From positions 46,170-110,169 of the forward strand of contig CAYOAL010000015.1 in assembly GCA_964401935.1 (NCBI GenBank): a DNA stretch of 64,000 bases. Reading direction: 5' to 3'. Positions 52,224 through 61,892 of the stretch are shown one piece after another (position 1 is the stretch's first letter; each line of letters opens with the position of its first letter). The stretch is from JAPYTK01 sp964401935. Lineage in GTDB: Bacteria > Myxococcota_A > Polyangia > Polyangiales > Polyangiaceae. A program made the translations under genes and the position numbers. Below the pieces are notes generated by a model. That model made no database searches. It saw only the letters and a program-made list of their open reading frames with translations, and was not told the DNA's origin.

Positions 52224-53244
52224 AGCTCACTCTCCTGCGCGGCGAAGGGGCCGCCTCCGCTGCGATCGCGGCGCGGATGGCAGCGAGCCAGTCGCACAGC
52301 TCGTGCGTGCGCGGGCGCTCTTCGGGGTCTTCTCGCAGACACGCGCTCACGAGCGCACGCAAGGCTGGAGGCGCGTGGGCCACACCGACGGTGCGGGGGG
52401 CATCCATCGCGCTCGCCGCCACTCCGTCCACGAGCTGACGCAGGATGAGTCCAAGCGCCCAGACGTCGACCGCGCCGGTGGCAGGCGCCTCACGGCTCCA
52501 ACACTCGGGCGCCATGTAGGCCGGCGTCCCGGCGATCGGGCCTTGTGCCATCTCCTCGTCGAATGACGCGGCCAGCCCGAAGTCGATCACGCGCACGCGC
52601 CCGTCTCCGTCGATCATGATGTTCGCCGGTTTGATGTCGCGGTGAGAAATGCGCCGCGCGTGCATCGCCGCGAGCGCACGCGTCACCTGCTCCACCAGCT
52701 CGAGCCCCTCCGTCAACGGCACCGGGCCCCGCGCGAGCCGCTCCGCCAACGACTCTCCCACCACGTGCTCGGCCACGATGTAGGGCAGGCCGCCAGCGAC
52801 ACCCATGCCGAACACGGACACGATGTTCGGGTGGTTGAACGATGCGGCGGTGCGTGCCTCGCGCTCGAACCAGGTCCGTCCCGCCGAACACACGGCGAGC
52901 TCCGGGCGCATCACCTTGATCACGACGCGCCGCGCGAGGCGCACGTCGAACGCGAGCCACACTTCGCCCATCCCGCCCGTGCCGATCTGCCGTTCGATCA
53001 CGAAGTCGTCAAGGCACTCGCCGGGAGCGACGGCGAGGCTCGTGCGCGCATCTCGTCGCCCAGCGTTGCCCACGCTCGGCACGGTGGGCAAACAACGCAC
53101 GAGCGCGGTGTCCGCCATGAGCGCCGCGATCTCGAGCGAGCAGCTCTCGCACTCCGCGATGTGATCGCGGTGCCGCTCCGCGGTGTTGGGGGCCAGCGCA
53201 CCGGCGAAGAGGGCGCAAAGGGTGTCGTCGCCAGGACAGCTCAT
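51913..53244 (-). CDS. Ser/Thr protein kinase with N-terminal anti-sigma-like zinc motif
   Basis: A kinase frame of 443 residues. The N-terminus has H-x3-C-x2-C (HIAECESC), as in zinc-binding anti-sigma domains. The kinase domain (residues about 80-325) has IGTGGMGEVW, VVIKVM, HRDIKPAN, DFGLA and TPAYMAPE, so all catalytic residues are present. After residue 325 the frame enters the FHA activator gene in another register for 311 bp; that tail is Arg-rich and looks non-native. Either the kinase has a long overlapping tail or a frameshift or lost stop joins the two genes. Confidence 0.85.
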   Translation of the reverse strand: MSCPGDDTLCALFAGALAPNTAERHRDHIAECESCSLEIAALMADTALVRCLPTVPSVGNAGRRDARTSLAVAPGECLDDFVIERQIGTGGMGEVWLAFDVRLARRVVIKVMRPELAVCSAGRTWFEREARTAASFNHPNIVSVFGMGVAGGLPYIVAEHVVGESLAERLARGPVPLTEGLELVEQVTRALAAMHARRISHRDIKPANIMIDGDGRVRVIDFGLAASFDEEMAQGPIAGTPAYMAPECWSREAPATGAVDVWALGLILRQLVDGVAASAMDAPRTVGVAHAPPALRALVSACLREDPEERPRTHELCDWLAAIRAAIAAEAAPSPRRRVSYVASDDRDRWNGATRRDSLRLGRNVTIAWWRGRPRACRASHHRPQPDGRHRARRCSGERAALRGGGYPARRGGSRSRQHEWHHRRPVGGDGGSPVGGVHAEAR

Positions 53245-53456
53245 GACGACCTCCGTGGTTGTCCGCTTGGGCGCGGGGTGGGCTTTCGGGAGATTGAGAG
53301 CTTCATCCGTGTTCCTCGGACCGTGAGAAGAGCAAGGTACGTTCCATGGCTACGATGTAGTTTAAACGCCCACTTACCCACTGCCGTGCGTCTGGCCGTG
53401 GTACGACTCGGTGTCATCGTGACGGCTCCATGGACGCAAGTTGGTAGACTCGATGC

Positions 53457-54764
53457 GTGTCGACTCGCCCGCGGCCTTCGCGTCTCGCCCACGTGCTCGC
53501 AGGGGTAGGCTCGCTCGCCGGGCTCGTGGCGCTGCGTGCTGGCTGCGCCGACGTCCTGGGCTTCGAAGAGACCTACCACCTCGCTCCTGGCGTCGGTGGT
53601 GCCGGGGGAGGCACAGGGGGGGGAGGCGCGGGGGGCGACGGGCTCTGCTCCCACAAGCGCTGGCCGCCGCCGCCAACCCAGAGTGACGGCGGTCCCGACG
53701 ACGTCGATTTCGTGGTGGCGATGCGCACCATCGACTTCGGCGAGGGCGACGTCGGCGACGGGCCGCGCGTCGGTTTCGATCTCGACGCACGCTGCACCTG
53801 TCTCGGCGAAGAGGGCAGCTGCATCCCCCCGAGCGGCTCGGGCGTGGATCTCTGTGACGGGCCGGGCGGGATCGACAACGGCGTCGCGGCCGCCTTCAAC
53901 GTCGTGGTCCAGTTCTACCCCGGCTTCTCCACCGAAGCGCAGAACCAGGGCATCGCCGACGGCAAGTGGTCCATCCTGGTGCGGGTTTCCGGCTACAACG
54001 GTGGCCTCCACGACGCCCGAGTGAACGTGGCCGTTTTTCCAAGCTCCGGCCTGTCCAAGAACCCCTGCCTCGACGGGCTCGTCCCCGCGTGGGACGGAGC
54101 CGACCCTTGGCCCATCCCCCACACCAGCCTCGAGACGGCGGGCTCTGGCGGTGCCGGCGGTGGCAGGGGCGGCGGCGGTGGAGACGGCGCCAGCGGCGGG
54201 GGGGACGGGGGAGCCAGCGCGACCGGGGGAGGCCCGGGCCAAGGCGGCGCCGGCGGCACCTCGTGCGACGGGCTCCCCGGCTACGACACCGACGCGGCCC
54301 GGTTCGCCGACGACAACGCCTACGTCACCGATGGCGTGCTGGTGGCGAGCTTGCCGCCCACCGGCATCACCTTCACGGGCGGTGGCGACACCACCACCTT
54401 CGTGCTCACCGCGGGATTTCTCACCGCGCGCATCAACCAAGTGGGGGGAGCTTGGTTCCTGCGCGACGGGCTGCTCGCCGGCCGCTGGCCCATCACCGAG
54501 GTGTTTCGCTTCATCAGCTCGCTCGAGGCGAACGACCAACCTCTCTGCACCGACACCACGGCCTATCCGCCCATCAAGGGGCTATTGTGCGCCTACCCCG
54601 ACGTCACCGCCAACATCGCGAGCCCTACCGCCCCATGCGACGCCGTGTCGTTCGGCATGCGCTTCGACGCGGAACCCGCGGTGCTCGGCACGGTGTACGA
54701 AGCGGTCGAGAACGAGAGCGCGTGCCCCCGGGAGACGAACCCCGCCTTCGACGCCTGCGACTAA
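53457..54764 (+). CDS. Lipoprotein with Gly-rich linkers
   Basis: A 435-residue protein starting at GTG; lipobox LRAGC, then ADVLGFEETYHLAPG, a pattern also seen in the short gene at 34041. Two Gly/Ala/Ser-rich linkers (about residues 47-60 and 225-265) separate beta-rich domains. Paired cysteines suggest disulfides. No enzyme motif is seen. It lies between two kinase genes, transcribed away from the first. Confidence 0.75.
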   Translation: MSTRPRPSRLAHVLAGVGSLAGLVALRAGCADVLGFEETYHLAPGVGGAGGGTGGGGAGGDGLCSHKRWPPPPTQSDGGPDDVDFVVAMRTIDFGEGDVGDGPRVGFDLDARCTCLGEEGSCIPPSGSGVDLCDGPGGIDNGVAAAFNVVVQFYPGFSTEAQNQGIADGKWSILVRVSGYNGGLHDARVNVAVFPSSGLSKNPCLDGLVPAWDGADPWPIPHTSLETAGSGGAGGGRGGGGGDGASGGGDGGASATGGGPGQGGAGGTSCDGLPGYDTDAARFADDNAYVTDGVLVASLPPTGITFTGGGDTTTFVLTAGFLTARINQVGGAWFLRDGLLAGRWPITEVFRFISSLEANDQPLCTDTTAYPPIKGLLCAYPDVTANIASPTAPCDAVSFGMRFDAEPAVLGTVYEAVENESACPRETNPAFDACD

Positions 54765-54851
54765 CGCGCACCGCGCCTCGAGAACGAGAGGGCGACCCCG
54801 TCGCGCCGCGGCGAAAGGGGGCCATGTCGCACACTGTGCTATTCTTCGAAG

Positions 54852-56255
54852 GTGGCACGGTCAGAGGAGCGGCGGATCGGACGCTACGTCCTGCACGCGC
54901 CCATCGCGAGCGGCGGGATGGCGACCGTGTCCGTCGGTCAACAGCGCGGCGACGGCGGCTTCTCGCGCGTGGTGGCCATCAAGGAGATCCACCCCCATCT
55001 CGCCGTCGACCGCGCGTTCGTCACGATGTTTTGCGACGAAGCGCGGCTCGCATCCCGCGTGAAGCATCCGAACGTGGTGCCCATCGTCGACGTCGTCGAC
55101 AGCGCGGGCGCGACCTTGCTCGTGATGGACTACATTCACGGCACGTCGCTCAGCCAGGTGCTCCATGCCATCGAGAGGCGTGAGACGACAGTTCCCGTCC
55201 GGGTCGCGCTTCGCATCCTGAGCGACGTCCTCCACGGTCTCGACGCTATCCACCAAGCGCGCGACGACGACGGCTCGCCCCTCGAGCTCATCCACCGCGA
55301 CATCACTCCCCACAACCTCCTCGTGGGAGAAGACGGCACGACGCGCATCATCGACTTCGGGGTGGCCAAGGCGAAGAATCGGCTCCAGGAAACTCTCACT
55401 GGCGAGATCAAGGGCAAGCCGGGCTACATCGCACCCGAGCAAGTGAGCGGCGCGAGCGTGGATCCCCGCGCGGATCTCTTTGCTTTCGGCGTCACCGCGT
55501 GGGAGCTCCTCACCGGTCGCCGCGCGTTCAAAGCCGATACCGCTACCGCGGTGATCGTGCAGGCGCTCGCAGCCCAGGAGACGCTGACGCCGCCTCACCT
55601 GCTCGAGAGCAGAGTACCCCGCGACGTGAGCGAGATGGTGATGCGCGCCATGCATCGCGACCCTCGGCAGCGGCCCCCTTCCGCGGCGGCGATGCTCGAT
55701 CGGCTCGAAGAGCATCTGGACGAGCTGGCTACACCTCGCGAAGTGGCTGCTTGGCTGAAGACGGTGGCGAAGGAGGTCTTGTCCGAACGCGCCGCGATCG
55801 TCAGGCGTGTCGAGCGCTCCTCGCGCGAGGAGCACCCGAGCGACATCCCCGTCGCTCGAGCCGAAGATGCAAGCACCGTGGGCGGGCTCTCCAACGACGG
55901 ACGGAGCCCGCGCCCACGCTGGCCTTTGCCCGCGTTGCTCGTCCTCCTGTTGGGAGGTGTCGGCGCGGGCTGGCTCGCGCGTGGCCAACATGCAACGGGG
56001 GCCCCGACGCGCACGGTGGTGTCTCACCAAGCGGTCGTCGACGCCGCGCGTGCGAGCCAACCGGGCCCCGCCGCGATCGACCACGTCGAACCAAGCCCCA
56101 CGGCCTCCACGACCCCCGCTCCCCCCATCGCTCGTCCGGCCGCCCTTCCCGCCGTGCCGCTCGGCGTCCGACCTTCGGCCGCGACGACCCCCTCGGCCGC
56201 GCCTCAGGTCGCCCCGGACACGAAGGCGCCCGCCGATTTGTTGACACGCGACTGA
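54852..56255 (+). CDS. Ser/Thr protein kinase with membrane segment
   Basis: A 467-residue kinase starting at GTG. The kinase domain (residues 10-275) has IASGGMATVSVG, VVAIKEI, HRDITPHN, DFGVAKAK and KPGYIAPEQ. The catalytic loop reads HRDITPHN instead of HRDxKPxN, a variation common in myxobacterial kinases. A membrane segment lies near residue 360 (LPALLVLLLGGVGAGWLA), followed by a Pro/Ala/Thr-rich extracytoplasmic tail of about 90 residues with no known sensor domain. Confidence 0.9.
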   Translation: MARSEERRIGRYVLHAPIASGGMATVSVGQQRGDGGFSRVVAIKEIHPHLAVDRAFVTMFCDEARLASRVKHPNVVPIVDVVDSAGATLLVMDYIHGTSLSQVLHAIERRETTVPVRVALRILSDVLHGLDAIHQARDDDGSPLELIHRDITPHNLLVGEDGTTRIIDFGVAKAKNRLQETLTGEIKGKPGYIAPEQVSGASVDPRADLFAFGVTAWELLTGRRAFKADTATAVIVQALAAQETLTPPHLLESRVPRDVSEMVMRAMHRDPRQRPPSAAAMLDRLEEHLDELATPREVAAWLKTVAKEVLSERAAIVRRVERSSREEHPSDIPVARAEDASTVGGLSNDGRSPRPRWPLPALLVLLLGGVGAGWLARGQHATGAPTRTVVSHQAVVDAARASQPGPAAIDHVEPSPTASTTPAPPIARPAALPAVPLGVRPSAATTPSAAPQVAPDTKAPADLLTRD

Positions 56256-56510
56256 CGCGCGCGACCTTCGGCGCGTGGCGCCAGTGGCACCGCGCGCACG
56301 CACACACGACGACGCAACGCGCATGAGAGAATGCAGACCGCAACGGCGGGAGGTGGAACGGGGAGTGAGGTGGTTGGTGTGTCCGCCGTTGCGGCCTGCT
56401 GACGACAGCTGCCGTCGTCTTCAGGAGGCGCGTGGGGGCTCGTCGCTGCAGACAAAGACACGCACCCGCGAAGAATGTCCCGCGCGCGGCGCCGCGCCGA
56501 GAGCTCGCGC

Positions 56511-58061
56511 TCAGAGCTCGCGCTTCTTGGGCGCCTCGAGGGCCGGCTTGATGCGGTGGCTGCGGTGCTGCGTGAGACGTCCCGCGTGTTTGGCGGACAG
56601 GATACGACCGCGCCGGCTCTTGTCGACCAGCGCGACGACGCCCTCCCCGGGACGCAACGCCTTCGCTTCGTGGGATGGCACCTCGATGGGCTCCACCTTG
56701 TCGCGCACCACGCGTGTTCGGAAGTTGGTGCAGTGGCGACCGTACACGAGCCTGCCGTCGCGGATCGCCACCACCCGCGCGGTGTCGTAGCAATCCGCGT
56801 CGTCGTACTTGGTGATGCGATCCGAGAAGTGGATCGTGGCGACGTCGCCCTTGTGCACCACACGCTGGACGTCGCCGGCAGCCCCCGAATAAGCGCCTCC
56901 CTCCACGGCGGCCACGTAGTTGGGGGTCTTGCCTTTCCCCCACGAGAACCACGGCGCGTCGGGGCTCACGTGCGCCGGCGGGGGCTCACCGAACTTGGCG
57001 GCGAGCGCGGCCTCGTCCACCCCGCTCTTCCTGGCCGCTTCATACTTCTCCCAGCTCGCGGCCTCCTTCTTGGTGGCCTGCATCATCGCGGCGAGGATGG
57101 CGGCCGAGAAGCTCTGGATGCGGGCGCCGTCTTCACGCAACAGCCTCTCCTCGGCGAGGGCGAGGCCGTCGTCGTCGGCGATGAGCGCGAGGGTGACGAG
57201 CTGCTCGGTGATCTCGACGGGGAAGAGGTCGTAGCGGCAGTCTTCTCCGGCGCACTGCTGGAAGTAGTCGTCGCGGAGCTCGATCATGTCCACGATGAGT
57301 GCGGCGGGAACCTTGCGCTGGCTCTTTGCCTGCTCGATGCGCACGAAGAGCTCGTCGAGTTTGGCGTAGCGATCGCGGTGGGCGTGATAGTACGCCTCAC
57401 GTTCGTCGCACTGCTGGCGCGGAACGTCCACGTACATGTGGCGGCGACGGGCATCGAGCTCGTTCACCCGCTTCTCTACGACGCCTTTCGCCTGCTCGAA
57501 GCGGGCGAGGAACCCCTTGGCGAGGTCGTCGCCGATCCCCTTGGCGCGGAGGGCCGCCTGCACCCGCTTCGGCTGCACCTTGGTGGCGTACCAGTGCAAG
57601 GGGCCGACGCGGTCTTTGACGCAGGTGTCGTTGAGGCCACAGTCGACCACCATGATGGCCGCCCGCGCGTGGTCGAAGCGGCGGTCGTGAAATGCGTAGT
57701 GATCTTGGGCGAGCGCAGTGTCGGCTGGGATCCCCGAGCCGAAGAGGTTGTCGGCGGTGGCGTCCGCGCAGCTGAGCGCCGTGACCTGCGCGCGCTCGTC
57801 GTGCTCCACGCGGCGAGCGTAGAGGAGAACCTCCTTGCCTCCGTCGCGTCGCTTCCTCACGCCGAGCTTGTGATCATCACGCTCGATGTCGCGATACGCG
57901 TCGCACTCCGAGCCGGTGAACGCGCCGCTCTTCACCGCCGACCCCGTCTTCCCGCCGAAGCCGTCGAGCCGGATGATGCAGCCGAGTGACGCGACCGAGA
58001 GCGCCACCGTCAACAGGACGATCCCGCCGGGGAACGCGCGGGCGCGTGGGAGTCGGGGCAT
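56511..58061 (-). CDS. Large lipoprotein, function unknown
   Basis: A 516-residue protein with signal peptide and lipobox ASLGC. The mature part is helix-rich in its first two thirds (many Lys/Glu segments such as EREAYYHAHRDRYAKLDELFV), with cysteines at several positions, and a C-terminal beta-rich domain (TIHFSDRITKYDDADCYDTARVVAIRDGRLVYG). No family is recognised. The ATG at 58061 is chosen because it places the signal peptide correctly. It is transcribed in the same direction as the porin gene upstream. Confidence 0.75.
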   Translation of the reverse strand: MPRLPRARAFPGGIVLLTVALSVASLGCIIRLDGFGGKTGSAVKSGAFTGSECDAYRDIERDDHKLGVRKRRDGGKEVLLYARRVEHDERAQVTALSCADATADNLFGSGIPADTALAQDHYAFHDRRFDHARAAIMVVDCGLNDTCVKDRVGPLHWYATKVQPKRVQAALRAKGIGDDLAKGFLARFEQAKGVVEKRVNELDARRRHMYVDVPRQQCDEREAYYHAHRDRYAKLDELFVRIEQAKSQRKVPAALIVDMIELRDDYFQQCAGEDCRYDLFPVEITEQLVTLALIADDDGLALAEERLLREDGARIQSFSAAILAAMMQATKKEAASWEKYEAARKSGVDEAALAAKFGEPPPAHVSPDAPWFSWGKGKTPNYVAAVEGGAYSGAAGDVQRVVHKGDVATIHFSDRITKYDDADCYDTARVVAIRDGRLVYGRHCTNFRTRVVRDKVEPIEVPSHEAKALRPGEGVVALVDKSRRGRILSAKHAGRLTQHRSHRIKPALEAPKKREL

Positions 58062-58159
58062 GGTGACCAAGTTACGATCGCCGCTCCCCGAACCTTCCTC
58101 GCCGCGCGGACAATCATCGGCCACCGCGGCGCGCTCTCGGGGTCGCCGGCGTCCAGGGT

Positions 58160-59578
58160 TCAAAGGGACACTTGCACCTGGACGCGCACCACGTTCTCTC
58201 CGTTCGTGGGGTCGCCCTCGTCCCAGATGTTGAAGTAGTCGGCCTGAAGCTTCATCGGGTGGCCGTCGAAGTAGTAGCTCACGCCACCGCCAACGCTGTC
58301 TCGACGGGAGAGCGACGTGAAGCCCTTGGTCGTGCGGAGGTCGCCAGGGTCGCGCTCACCGACACCACGCACACCGCTGTAGCGAGCGGCGACCTCGATC
58401 GGCACCCCGGGGAACAAGTAGCCCGCCTGAACGAACCAGCCCACGCCGTCGCGCGGCGCCGTCATCGGCACCGGCTCCACCGGCTCGGTGGCGCCCGCTT
58501 CAGGCTCCGCGCCGAACCGGCGACCTTTGCGCCAGTAGAGCTCCCCTGTCGAGGAGAACCCTCTGAGCTTGAACACGTAGTCGGCGGTGGCGGAGTGGTA
58601 GTTGGTCGTGCCGCCGTCCGAAGGAGCGTCGCCCAGCACGCCCTGAAGGCGCTGCGCTCGGTGGTGGAACGCGTAGGCTGCCCCGAGGCTGAGCTTGGGG
58701 GTCGGCTCGCGGTCGAGGTCCGCCTCGACGTAGTCTTTGAAGGCGCCCATCGGGAGCACCTCCACGCGGCCGAGATAGTGGAGCTTGAGGTCGGGGGTCG
58801 CGTTGGTGTTGCCGAAGTCGCGGCCCTCACCCATGTACACGCCCACGAAGTACCGCAAGGCCCCATCGAGCCCAAAGAGGTCTTCGGAGTAGACGTCGAA
58901 ACCGATGTCGCGATCGTGATTGAACTCGCCGTTGGCGATGGCGCGGTCGACGAGCTGCAGGTCGGCGGAGGAGACGACGCGCTGCCGCGAGTAGGGGATC
59001 TTGTACTGCCCGGCTCGAAACGACAAGTCACGTAGGTGATCGAGCTCGATGAACCACGACAAGAGCGGCGTGTTGTGGATCACCCCGTCCGCGTCCATCC
59101 CGAGGTCGCGCGGAGAGAATGCGAGCTCGACGTTGAAGTTGTTGTGCTCCCCGAAGGTATGCCCCTTGAACTGAACCCTCGCCCGCCGCAGCTGAAACAC
59201 CTGCTCGAGCTCGCCCTGACGGGGGGCGATCACCTCTTGCAGCAGCTGCACGCGGAGGCGTGTGGTCAGCGCAAAGTCTCCATCCTCCGACTCCACGTGA
59301 AATCCGGAGCCAGGCTTGAACATCGTCTTGTCGGCCGCGACGGAGCGGCCCCCCTTGGTGTGCGCTCGGCGCTCCGCCTCGCGCTCCGCGAGCAACTCGG
59401 CCTTGATCTCCTCCTTCAACGCCGCACGCTCCGCGTCGCTCAGAGTGGGCGCGGGCACCGAGCGCGCCGGCTCGGTCGCGCGCCGAGCTTCGACATGCGC
59501 AAGCGGCTCGGCGCGCGCCACCGTCACGGAGGTGACAATCGTGGCGAGCATCGCGACCATCTCTTGTCGATGCCTCAT
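58160..59578 (-). CDS. OprP/OprO-type porin
   Basis: A 472-residue outer membrane protein. It has a signal peptide, a coiled-coil helix (about residues 45-75), then a barrel with GFHVESEDGDFALTTRLRVQLL, RRARVQFKGHTF, FRAGQYKIPYSRQRV and HPMKLQADYFNI near the end, as in the phosphate-selective porin family. The chain ends in VQVQVSL, fitting a terminal beta-strand. Substrate (phosphate, pyrophosphate or another anion) cannot be decided; no phosphate-regulon genes are adjacent. Confidence 0.88.
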   Translation of the reverse strand: MRHRQEMVAMLATIVTSVTVARAEPLAHVEARRATEPARSVPAPTLSDAERAALKEEIKAELLAEREAERRAHTKGGRSVAADKTMFKPGSGFHVESEDGDFALTTRLRVQLLQEVIAPRQGELEQVFQLRRARVQFKGHTFGEHNNFNVELAFSPRDLGMDADGVIHNTPLLSWFIELDHLRDLSFRAGQYKIPYSRQRVVSSADLQLVDRAIANGEFNHDRDIGFDVYSEDLFGLDGALRYFVGVYMGEGRDFGNTNATPDLKLHYLGRVEVLPMGAFKDYVEADLDREPTPKLSLGAAYAFHHRAQRLQGVLGDAPSDGGTTNYHSATADYVFKLRGFSSTGELYWRKGRRFGAEPEAGATEPVEPVPMTAPRDGVGWFVQAGYLFPGVPIEVAARYSGVRGVGERDPGDLRTTKGFTSLSRRDSVGGGVSYYFDGHPMKLQADYFNIWDEGDPTNGENVVRVQVQVSL

Positions 59579-59916
59579 GACTGTCACCGACCCTAGCCCC
59601 CACGATGTGACGTCGAGGTAACGTGTCGGGCACAATGCGCTGCGAACGGCGCCCTGCACCGCTCGCGAGCACGGCGGTGGTGACGATCGTCCCGACGTCT
59701 TGCTTCGCTGCCTTAGCTCGAGTCAGGTTCGCGCGGTGACCTTGCGGAGGCGGTCTCCCTCGACGGCAACAATCTGAAATTACGCAAGGTTTATCTCCTC
59801 TTCACACCAATGTCACCCAAGGACACCAGCGTCGCCGGCTCGTCGAGCCCACTGCGCGTCGCCGCTCGCCGCGACACATCGGGCCCGACCCGGGGCTCCG
59901 CGTGTATCGTGTCGTC
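59579..59916. other. 338-bp gap between divergent porin and TerB-P450 genes
   Basis: No gene is seen. It contains an 8-bp inverted repeat ACCTTGCG (59739-59746) and CGCAAGGT (59783-59790), spaced by 36 bases, which might be an operator or RNA stem. A GTG at 59902 in frame with the P450-like gene is an alternative start. Confidence 0.55.
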
Positions 59917-61722
59917 ATGATGGGAACGGCCCTCCACGCTGCGCTCGAAGAGCTCGGCGTCGATCGAGACAACATCCGGATGCTGGGCCTGTTGCCACTG
60001 GTCTACGTGGCCTGGGCCGACGGCACGATCCAGCAGTCGGAGCGCTCGCTCATTCACAAGCTGGCCAAGATGTATGGCTGGCTCGGTGAAGACGGCGACG
60101 TGCTCCTCTCCGAGTGGCTCGAAGAGCCGCCCTCCGACGCGTACGTGCAGCGGGGGCTCGAGGTGCTGCGCTCGCTCGCGGTGGAACAGCGGGGGGGTGA
60201 CGCGCTCGAACGAGACTCCCTCCGTTCGCTGGTAGCCTACTGCCGCGACGTGGCCGCTGCCGCCGGTTGCCTGTTCGGATTGAGCGACCCCATCACCGAA
60301 GACGAGGAGGCGGCGCTGACGCAGATCGCAGACGCGCTCGGGGTAGACGACGTCGCCAGCTGGCGACAGATCACCGGCGCCACCGAGGCGCGCGACCCTG
60401 GTGCCCCCCCCGGGCCGAGCGGCCACGTCCTCGTCGGCAGCTTGCTCGACTTCAACGCCGCGCCGCTCGAGTTCCTTCAGGACGCCGTGAACACCTACGG
60501 CGACGTGGTGCACTTCTCCATCGCCAACCAGAGCGTGTTCCTCTTGCGGCGCCCGGAGCACATCCAGCACGTCCTCGAGGAGCGCGTCGCGATCTATCAG
60601 CAGAGCTTCGAGCGCGAGGCCCTCGAGAAGTTGCTCGGCCCGAGCACGTTGGCCGCCGACAGCCACAGGGGGCGCGCACTGCGCAGCAGCCAGGCCCTGT
60701 TCCACATTGATCGCGTCGCGACGTTCGCGGAGGTCATCGTCGCGGCAACCGACGTGATGCTCGAGCGCTGGAGCGCCGCGCTCGCGCCGGAGCTCGACGT
60801 GGCGGCGGAGATGGCACGGCTCACGCTGGCGATCCTCGGGAGAATGTTGTTCCGCGCCGATCTGTCGGCCGACGGCTCCGAGCTTGGTGCCGCGGTGACG
60901 GTGGTGCTCGAGCACGCGAGCCTCGCCCTGTCGAACCCACTGCGGTTGCCCGACGCAGACGCCACCCCGCGCAGTCGTCGCTTCCGTGCCGCGATGGAGT
61001 CTTTCGACGCGCTGTGCGCCGACATGATCGCGGAGCGGCGCGAACGCGAGCCAGAGGGCGATCTGCTCGGAACGTTCATGACGAGAGAGGAGGGAGCCAC
61101 CGACGAAGCCACCGTGGGCGAGCTCGAGCGCGAGCTGCTCACCTTCCTGATCGCCAGCCACGAGACCGCCGCCAACGCGCTCACGTGGACATTCTTCGCC
61201 CTCTCCAAACACGCGGCCGCTGCCCGTCGCGCCTACCGCGAGGTGACCGACAAGCTCGGGCGCAACAAGCCCAGGCACGACGACACCGAGCGCCTCCCCT
61301 ACCTGAGCCTGTTCGTGAGCGAGGCGATGCGTCTTTACCCACCGGTGTGGGCGGTGGGGCGAACCGCGGTGGCCGACGACGAGCTCCTCGGTTTGCGCGT
61401 GCCCAAGGGGGCGACGGTGATGCTGAGCCCGTGGGTCACCCATCGCGATCCAACCCTCTTCACCAACCCCGAGGGTTTCGATCCCGAGCGCTTCGCCGAG
61501 CGCGCGACCCTCAAGCGGCACCAGCGGGCGTACTTCCCCTTCGGTGCCGGTCCTGACAGCGCCGTGGGCAGAGAGCTCGCGCGGCTCCTCCTCGCGCTCG
61601 TCGTGCCGCGGGTGCTGCAGCGCTTCCGCCTGGATCTGGTCCCCGGCTTCGAGCCCGGCCTCGCTCCACGACGGACGCTTGGCCCCAGGCACGGCATGCG
61701 GATGACGCTGCGACGTCTGTGA
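59917..61722 (+). CDS. TerB-like domain fused to cytochrome P450-like domain lacking the heme Cys
   Basis: A 601-residue protein (start ATG 59917; also 59920 or GTG 59902). Residues about 10-150 are a TerB-like acidic helical domain (LVYVAWADGTIQQSERSLIHKLAK). Residues 165-601 follow the P450 fold: I-helix IASHETAAN (E416, T417), ExxR (E469, R472 in SEAMRLYPP) and DPERF. The heme loop, normally FxxGxRxCxG, reads FGAGPDSAVG: the Arg is Asp547 and the Cys ligand is Ala549. Conventional heme-thiolate chemistry is therefore not expected. The rest is well preserved, so it may be a pseudo-P450 or use another ligand. Confidence 0.88.
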   Translation: MMGTALHAALEELGVDRDNIRMLGLLPLVYVAWADGTIQQSERSLIHKLAKMYGWLGEDGDVLLSEWLEEPPSDAYVQRGLEVLRSLAVEQRGGDALERDSLRSLVAYCRDVAAAAGCLFGLSDPITEDEEAALTQIADALGVDDVASWRQITGATEARDPGAPPGPSGHVLVGSLLDFNAAPLEFLQDAVNTYGDVVHFSIANQSVFLLRRPEHIQHVLEERVAIYQQSFEREALEKLLGPSTLAADSHRGRALRSSQALFHIDRVATFAEVIVAATDVMLERWSAALAPELDVAAEMARLTLAILGRMLFRADLSADGSELGAAVTVVLEHASLALSNPLRLPDADATPRSRRFRAAMESFDALCADMIAERREREPEGDLLGTFMTREEGATDEATVGELERELLTFLIASHETAANALTWTFFALSKHAAAARRAYREVTDKLGRNKPRHDDTERLPYLSLFVSEAMRLYPPVWAVGRTAVADDELLGLRVPKGATVMLSPWVTHRDPTLFTNPEGFDPERFAERATLKRHQRAYFPFGAGPDSAVGRELARLLLALVVPRVLQRFRLDLVPGFEPGLAPRRTLGPRHGMRMTLRRL

Positions 61723-61760
61723 GCGGCTTCTGGAGGAAGACGTCTGTGAGCGGCTTCTGG
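61712..61760. repeat. Direct repeat, 22 bp, two copies with 27-bp period
   Basis: GACGTCTGTGAGCGGCTTCTGG occurs at 61712-61733 and again at 61739-61760. The first copy includes the stop of the P450-like gene. Confidence 0.85.
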
Positions 61761-61892
61761 GGGGGAGAGATGAGCCCAGGAGGGCTTGCACCGCCACGCA
61801 CCTCGCGCGCTCGAAGCGCCAAGCGTTCCCCAAGCCGCTCGGACATCGCCCAAGCGGAAGCCTGTCGGGGCCCGGAGCGTTGTTTGCGCACG

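Noticed and set aside
59701..59800. tRNA or riboswitch in the gap before the P450-like gene
   Set aside because: A GGTTCG string and a stem were noticed, but no acceptor stem, anticodon arm or known riboswitch core is present.
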